Shown one piece after another: positions 60,574 through 64,000 of a DNA stretch of 64,000 nt (positions are counted from its first letter, which is position 1; the number at the start of each line of letters is the position of its first letter). This stretch comes from Bacillota bacterium (GTDB lineage Bacteria > Bacillota > Clostridia > Acetivibrionales > JAEXSP01): the NCBI GenBank assembly GCA_023453795.1, contig JAEXSP010000019.1, positions 1-64,000 of the forward strand. Direction: 5' to 3'. A program made the translations under genes and the position numbers. Under the pieces are notes generated by a model that saw only the letters and a list, made by a program, of their open reading frames with translations, ran no database searches and was not told the DNA's origin.

Positions 60574-62526
60574 ATGAATCATAATGCTCTGAAAACACTG
60601 GAATATAATAAAATAATAGAAATCCTTAAAGAATTTACTTTGACGGAAAAAGCTAAAGAATTATTTAATGAATTAAAACCCTCATCAAATATCATAACAA
60701 TAGAAGGTTGGATGCAGGAGACTACAGAAGCAAGGGAGTTGCTCGAGAAAAACCCAAGTGTGCCAATTTCAAGTCTTGAAAATATTCAGGATGTAACCGA
60801 TAAGCTCGGAAAGGAGATAATCCTTAACCCGAGCGAGCTCAATTCCTGCAAAAGCTTATTGGAAAATGTAAGAAGGCTTAAGAAATACATGAGTTCGATG
60901 AGCAGCATTGCTCCGGTTGTTTCTTCCTATGCGCTGTCAATGTATGAATTGGATGATCTGTATGGCGAAATTGATAAAGCCATTTATAACGGGCGTGTTG
61001 ATGATAGAGCCACACCTGAGCTTGCCCGCGTTAGAAAAAAGATCGCAATTGCGGATGAACGGATTAAACAGAAGCTTAACAGCATTATTACTTCACCTGC
61101 ATATGCAGGAATGCTGCAGGATGCCATGATAAGCACAAGAAACGGCAGGTATGTCATTCCTATAAAGAGGGAATTCCGAAAGAACTTCAGCGGAAATATG
61201 CTTGACATGTCATCTACGGGTTCAACTGTTTTTATGGAGCCGGCTGCGGTTTCAAGATTACAAGAGGAATTGAACCAATTGATCATTGAAGAAGATAAGG
61301 AAGTCTACAGGATATTGTCATATTTGACAGGAAGCGTAGAAAAATATTCAAGAGAGCTTTCTATTAACATTGAAGCTATAATACATTACGATTTTATATT
61401 TGCAAAAGCAAAATACAGCCGTTCGCTTGATTGCCGGCCTGTAGAGTTAAATACCGATTCAAGGATTATAATTAACGACGGAAGACATCCTCTTTTGGGA
61501 AAAACTGCTGTTCCTTTGACATTTTATATTGGAGATGATTACAAGGCTTTGCTTATAACCGGGCCAAATACCGGAGGAAAAACCGTTGCACTCAAAACTG
61601 TCGGGCTGATGACCCTAATGGTACAATCCGGACTTCATGTTCCGGCAGGAGAAGGCAGCCGATTTGCGGTTTATGATGATGTGCTGGCAGATATTGGCGA
61701 TGGACAGAGCATTGAACAATCCTTAAGTACTTTTTCGTCTCATGTAAGAAACCTTTCAACTATTATTGAGTGTGCCGACAAAAATACTCTGGTTATCATG
61801 GATGAAATCGGAGCCGGGACTGACCCCGGAGAAGGAATGGGTTTTGCTGTTGCTGTACTTGAGGAAGTGTTTTCAAAGGGAGCAACAATAGTTGCCACCA
61901 CGCATTACAGTGAAATTAAGGACTTTGCGGAAAAAACCCCAGGATTCAAAAACGGCTCTATGGGCTTTGATATTAAAACGCTCAAGCCGCTGTATAAGCT
62001 GAGCATAGGAGTATCCGGCGAGAGTAATGCCTTCCTTATTGCTCTTAAGCTTGGTGTGAGCAGCAGGATTATCGAGAGGGCGCATTATATAACCTATGGC
62101 GAGAATAAAAAATATAAGCCGGAAGAATTTAATGAAATTATTCAGGTCATTGATAACAATACAGTCGAAGCTCATGTCGAAATCAAAGCTGCTCAGGCAA
62201 AAAACATCAAAATGGCTGAACGAAAGGAAAGGGAGAAGAAGCATGCTTCAAAAGGCTTCAAAGAAGGGGACTGTGTAATGATAAGCAGCATGAACCGAAC
62301 AGGGATTGTTTGCGAGCCTGAAAATGATAAGGGAGAGGTTGTGGTAATGGTAATGAAAAAGAAACTGAAGATCAACAGCAAAAGGCTGTCACTTTATATA
62401 GACAGCAAGGAGCTTTATCCCGACGGCTACGATTATGACATTGTATTCGAATCCAAAGAGAACAGAAAAAAGAGACACACAATGGATCGGAAGCATGTGG
62501 AAGGGTTGTCGATTGAGACAAAATGA
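60574..62526 (+). CDS. MutS2-like ATPase without Smr domain
   Basis: 650 residues from ATG 60574, which has AGGAGGAA upstream; an in-frame earlier start at 60418 would read through the terminator hairpin and is rejected. The MutS2-type core and clamp (about 1-320) is followed by the ABC ATPase: GPNTGGKTVALKTVGL (Walker A near 330-337), QSIEQSLSTFSSH, and LVIMDEIGAGTDPGEG (Walker B near 405). It ends in a KOW-like segment (FKEGDCVMISSMNRTGIV) but lacks the C-terminal Smr nuclease domain of standard MutS2 (about 780 residues). Ribosome rescue or recombination roles of MutS2 should not be assumed. Confidence 0.88.
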   Translation: MNHNALKTLEYNKIIEILKEFTLTEKAKELFNELKPSSNIITIEGWMQETTEARELLEKNPSVPISSLENIQDVTDKLGKEIILNPSELNSCKSLLENVRRLKKYMSSMSSIAPVVSSYALSMYELDDLYGEIDKAIYNGRVDDRATPELARVRKKIAIADERIKQKLNSIITSPAYAGMLQDAMISTRNGRYVIPIKREFRKNFSGNMLDMSSTGSTVFMEPAAVSRLQEELNQLIIEEDKEVYRILSYLTGSVEKYSRELSINIEAIIHYDFIFAKAKYSRSLDCRPVELNTDSRIIINDGRHPLLGKTAVPLTFYIGDDYKALLITGPNTGGKTVALKTVGLMTLMVQSGLHVPAGEGSRFAVYDDVLADIGDGQSIEQSLSTFSSHVRNLSTIIECADKNTLVIMDEIGAGTDPGEGMGFAVAVLEEVFSKGATIVATTHYSEIKDFAEKTPGFKNGSMGFDIKTLKPLYKLSIGVSGESNAFLIALKLGVSSRIIERAHYITYGENKKYKPEEFNEIIQVIDNNTVEAHVEIKAAQAKNIKMAERKEREKKHASKGFKEGDCVMISSMNRTGIVCEPENDKGEVVVMVMKKKLKINSKRLSLYIDSKELYPDGYDYDIVFESKENRKKRHTMDRKHVEGLSIETK

Positions 62527-62719
62527 AATGGTTCAGCCAGCTGGACCAGCCCCGAAATATTTAGAGATTATAATGAAACGATTAGGTAAAGCGTTTTATC
62601 ATATGTTATAATCTTAATACTATCGACTTTGGTCAATTTTAATGGAGAATGAATAGCAATCAGATTTACTTTTTCAAGCTGGAATTTTGTGAGATTATAT
62701 TACTGTTTGGAGGGTTATT

Positions 62720-63016
62720 ATGAAGAAAAAGCTTTTACTTTTATCGGCTTTGTCGGTATTATTCCTTGTTTTACTGACCGGATGCGTTCCGGGCGACGGA
62801 ACATACTCAACAAATAAACCTGCAGGTTTCTTCTGGGGAATATGGCATGGATGGGTTGCACCTGTTTCACTGGTAATGGGCTTGTTTGACAGGAACATAA
62901 GGGTTTATGAGATACACAACACAGGCTGGTGGTACGACTTAGGCTTCTACATAGCTATAATCAGCGGTTTCGGGGGCCTATCTCTTTTCAGGAATAAAAA
63001 AGGAAAAAATAGATAA
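62720..63016 (+). CDS. Small lipoprotein of unknown function
   Basis: 98 residues. The lipobox LLTGC (Cys at about 22) follows a hydrophobic signal. The mature part has GFFWGIWHGWVAPVSLVMGLFD and a second hydrophobic helix near 70-88 (WWYDLGFYIAIISGFGGLSLF), so it may be held in the membrane twice. Similar small proteins occur in many Firmicutes. GGAGGG before ATG. It lies 52 bases before the MFS gene. Confidence 0.78.
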   Translation: MKKKLLLLSALSVLFLVLLTGCVPGDGTYSTNKPAGFFWGIWHGWVAPVSLVMGLFDRNIRVYEIHNTGWWYDLGFYIAIISGFGGLSLFRNKKGKNR

Positions 63017-63068
63017 TAATGCGGAGAAGGTTGAATACTTTCCTAAAAAAATAAGAACGGGAGATTTT

Positions 63069-64000
63069 ATGAAAGATCAATGGAAAAATAATATTGTTTT
63101 ATTCTTACTAAGCCAGACCATATCTCTGTTTGGTTCATCACTGGTACAATATGCGATTACCTGGTACATAACGCTCAATACCAAGTCAGGTATTATGATG
63201 ACAATTTCAATCATATGCGGGTTTCTCCCGACTTTTTTCCTCTCACCGTTTGCCGGAGTTTGGGCAGACCGCTATAACAGAAAAATACTGATTGTATTGT
63301 CAGATTCCTTTATTGCAATAGTGACTTTATTCATGGCTGTCCTGTTTTTTATCGGCTATGATTCAATAGTGCTTTTATTTGTGATTTCTGTATTAAGAGC
63401 ATTAGGAACCGGGGTTCAAACCCCTGCAATCGGAGCTTTCCTTCCGCAAATTGTTCCGCAAGAGCAGCTGACAAAAATAAATGGCCTCAACGGAAGCATT
63501 CAAGCACTTGTTATGTTGGTTTCTCCGATGGTAAGCGGTTTTCTTCTTAGTATGTCGAGCATCGGAAACATTTTCTTGATTGATGTCATTACAGCAGCGA
63601 TTGCTGTATCCGTTATGCTCTGCTTCCTTAAAGTGCCTGCTCATGCAAAAGCATTAGCTAAAGAAAAGATCAACTACTTTAACGACTTGAAGGACGGCAT
63701 CAAATATATAAGCGGTCACGCTTTCGTAAAAAAGTTCTTTATATTTTGCGCCTTTTTCTTCTTCCTTATTTCCCCGTGCGCCTTTCTTACTCCACTGCAG
63801 GTTGCAAGAAGCTTCGGAGAGGACGTATGGAGACTCACAGCGTTAGAGGTCGCCTTTTCCATTGGCATGATTATAGGGGGATTGACTATTGCATCATGGG
63901 GAGGATTTAAAAATAGAGCTTTAACCATGGCTGTTACGGGATTTATCGTAGGCATCTGCACTTTCGGTCTTGGAGTCGTGCCCTCCTTTTGGGTTTACCT
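63069..64000 (+). CDS. MFS transporter (partial, runs off the right edge)
   Basis: From ATG 63069 the frame is open to 64000, giving 310 residues. It starts MKDQWKNNIVLFLLSQTISL and shows FGSSLVQYAITWYI, then GVWADRYNRKILIVLSD (MFS motif A), APAIGAFLPQIVPQEQLTKIN-like region (read as TPAIGAFLPQIVP) and eight or so hydrophobic helices. It fits the MFS_3 / macrolide-efflux-like group of 12-helix exporters. Substrate unknown. The last helices lie outside the window. Confidence 0.87.
   Translation, partial: MKDQWKNNIVLFLLSQTISLFGSSLVQYAITWYITLNTKSGIMMTISIICGFLPTFFLSPFAGVWADRYNRKILIVLSDSFIAIVTLFMAVLFFIGYDSIVLLFVISVLRALGTGVQTPAIGAFLPQIVPQEQLTKINGLNGSIQALVMLVSPMVSGFLLSMSSIGNIFLIDVITAAIAVSVMLCFLKVPAHAKALAKEKINYFNDLKDGIKYISGHAFVKKFFIFCAFFFFLISPCAFLTPLQVARSFGEDVWRLTALEVAFSIGMIIGGLTIASWGGFKNRALTMAVTGFIVGICTFGLGVVPSFWVY

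Noticed and set aside
1..64000. CRISPR arrays, tRNA or rRNA genes, prophage
   Set aside because: No regular direct repeats with spacers, no tRNA cloverleaf or rRNA stretches, and no phage structural genes were seen on either strand.

Overview
The window reads as chromosome of a low-GC, Gram-positive, anaerobic clostridium. By gene content and style it looks closest to the cellulolytic Ruminiclostridium/Acetivibrio (cluster III) group, but no search was run and that placement is an inference. Support comes from A+T-rich intergenic DNA, strong GGAGG ribosome binding sites, several TTG starts, textbook clusters (fapR-plsX-fabH-fabD-fabG-acpP-fabF-rnc; smc-ftsY; ylxM-ffh-rpsP-khpA-rimM-trmD; cinA-murJ-recA-recX), and a bcd-etfB-etfA flavin electron-transfer set. 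No tRNA, rRNA, CRISPR array or intact transposase was seen.

Layout. 1-4.3 kb (minus strand): a large fibronectin-III-like repeat protein running off the left edge, preceded in the same operon by a protein with an intein-like Hint domain. 4.6-9.4 kb (minus): MoxR ATPase, DUF58 protein, transglutaminase membrane protein and a DUF4129-like tail separated from it by one in-frame TAG. 9.6-12.7 kb: DUF1361 membrane protein, Dabb protein, MerR regulator, L-lactate dehydrogenase. 12.8-17.6 kb: cinA, murJ, SOS-controlled recA, recX. 17.6-21.6 kb: a patchy accessory stretch bounded by copies of a dispersed repeat, holding a secreted Ig-like protein, a QueG-like Fe-S protein, a broken membrane gene, a base-composition-odd remnant and a HIT protein. 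21.6-24.9 kb (minus): bcd-etfB-etfA. 25.2-27.8 kb: an SbcD/Mre11-like nuclease, an SbcC/Rad50-like ATPase that stops at its zinc hook, and a small coiled-coil protein. 27.9-29.9 kb: rimO-pgsA. 30-37 kb: FapR-controlled fatty acid synthesis genes and rnc. 37.3-43 kb: radical SAM protein, smc, ftsY. 43.2-47.3 kb: zinc-ribbon, UPF0182 and small coiled-coil/membrane proteins. 47.5-51.2 kb: SRP and ribosome maturation operon. 51.2-64 kb: PHP phosphatase, M18 aminopeptidase, HAD phosphatase, DedA, two MFS proteins, VanW, DMT, divergent polysaccharide deacetylase, L,D-transpeptidase, a MutS2-like protein without Smr, and a lipoprotein.

How genes work together. recA and recX form a repair unit under LexA-type control. 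The fab cluster makes acyl-ACP for PlsX, under FapR, whose apparent operator lies just downstream of its own promoter. Ffh and FtsY are the two SRP-pathway GTPases. Bcd-EtfAB would couple enoyl-CoA reduction to ferredoxin or NADH chemistry. The three-gene nuclease/half-Rad50/coiled-coil cassette is translationally coupled.

The least explained signals are non-coding: a structured RNA of about 255 nt with its own promoter and terminator upstream of the MutS2-like gene; a family of about 100-bp inverted-repeat elements (three copies); a small terminated transcript in front of smc; and a 38-bp palindromic repeat whose two copies keep pairing by compensatory changes.
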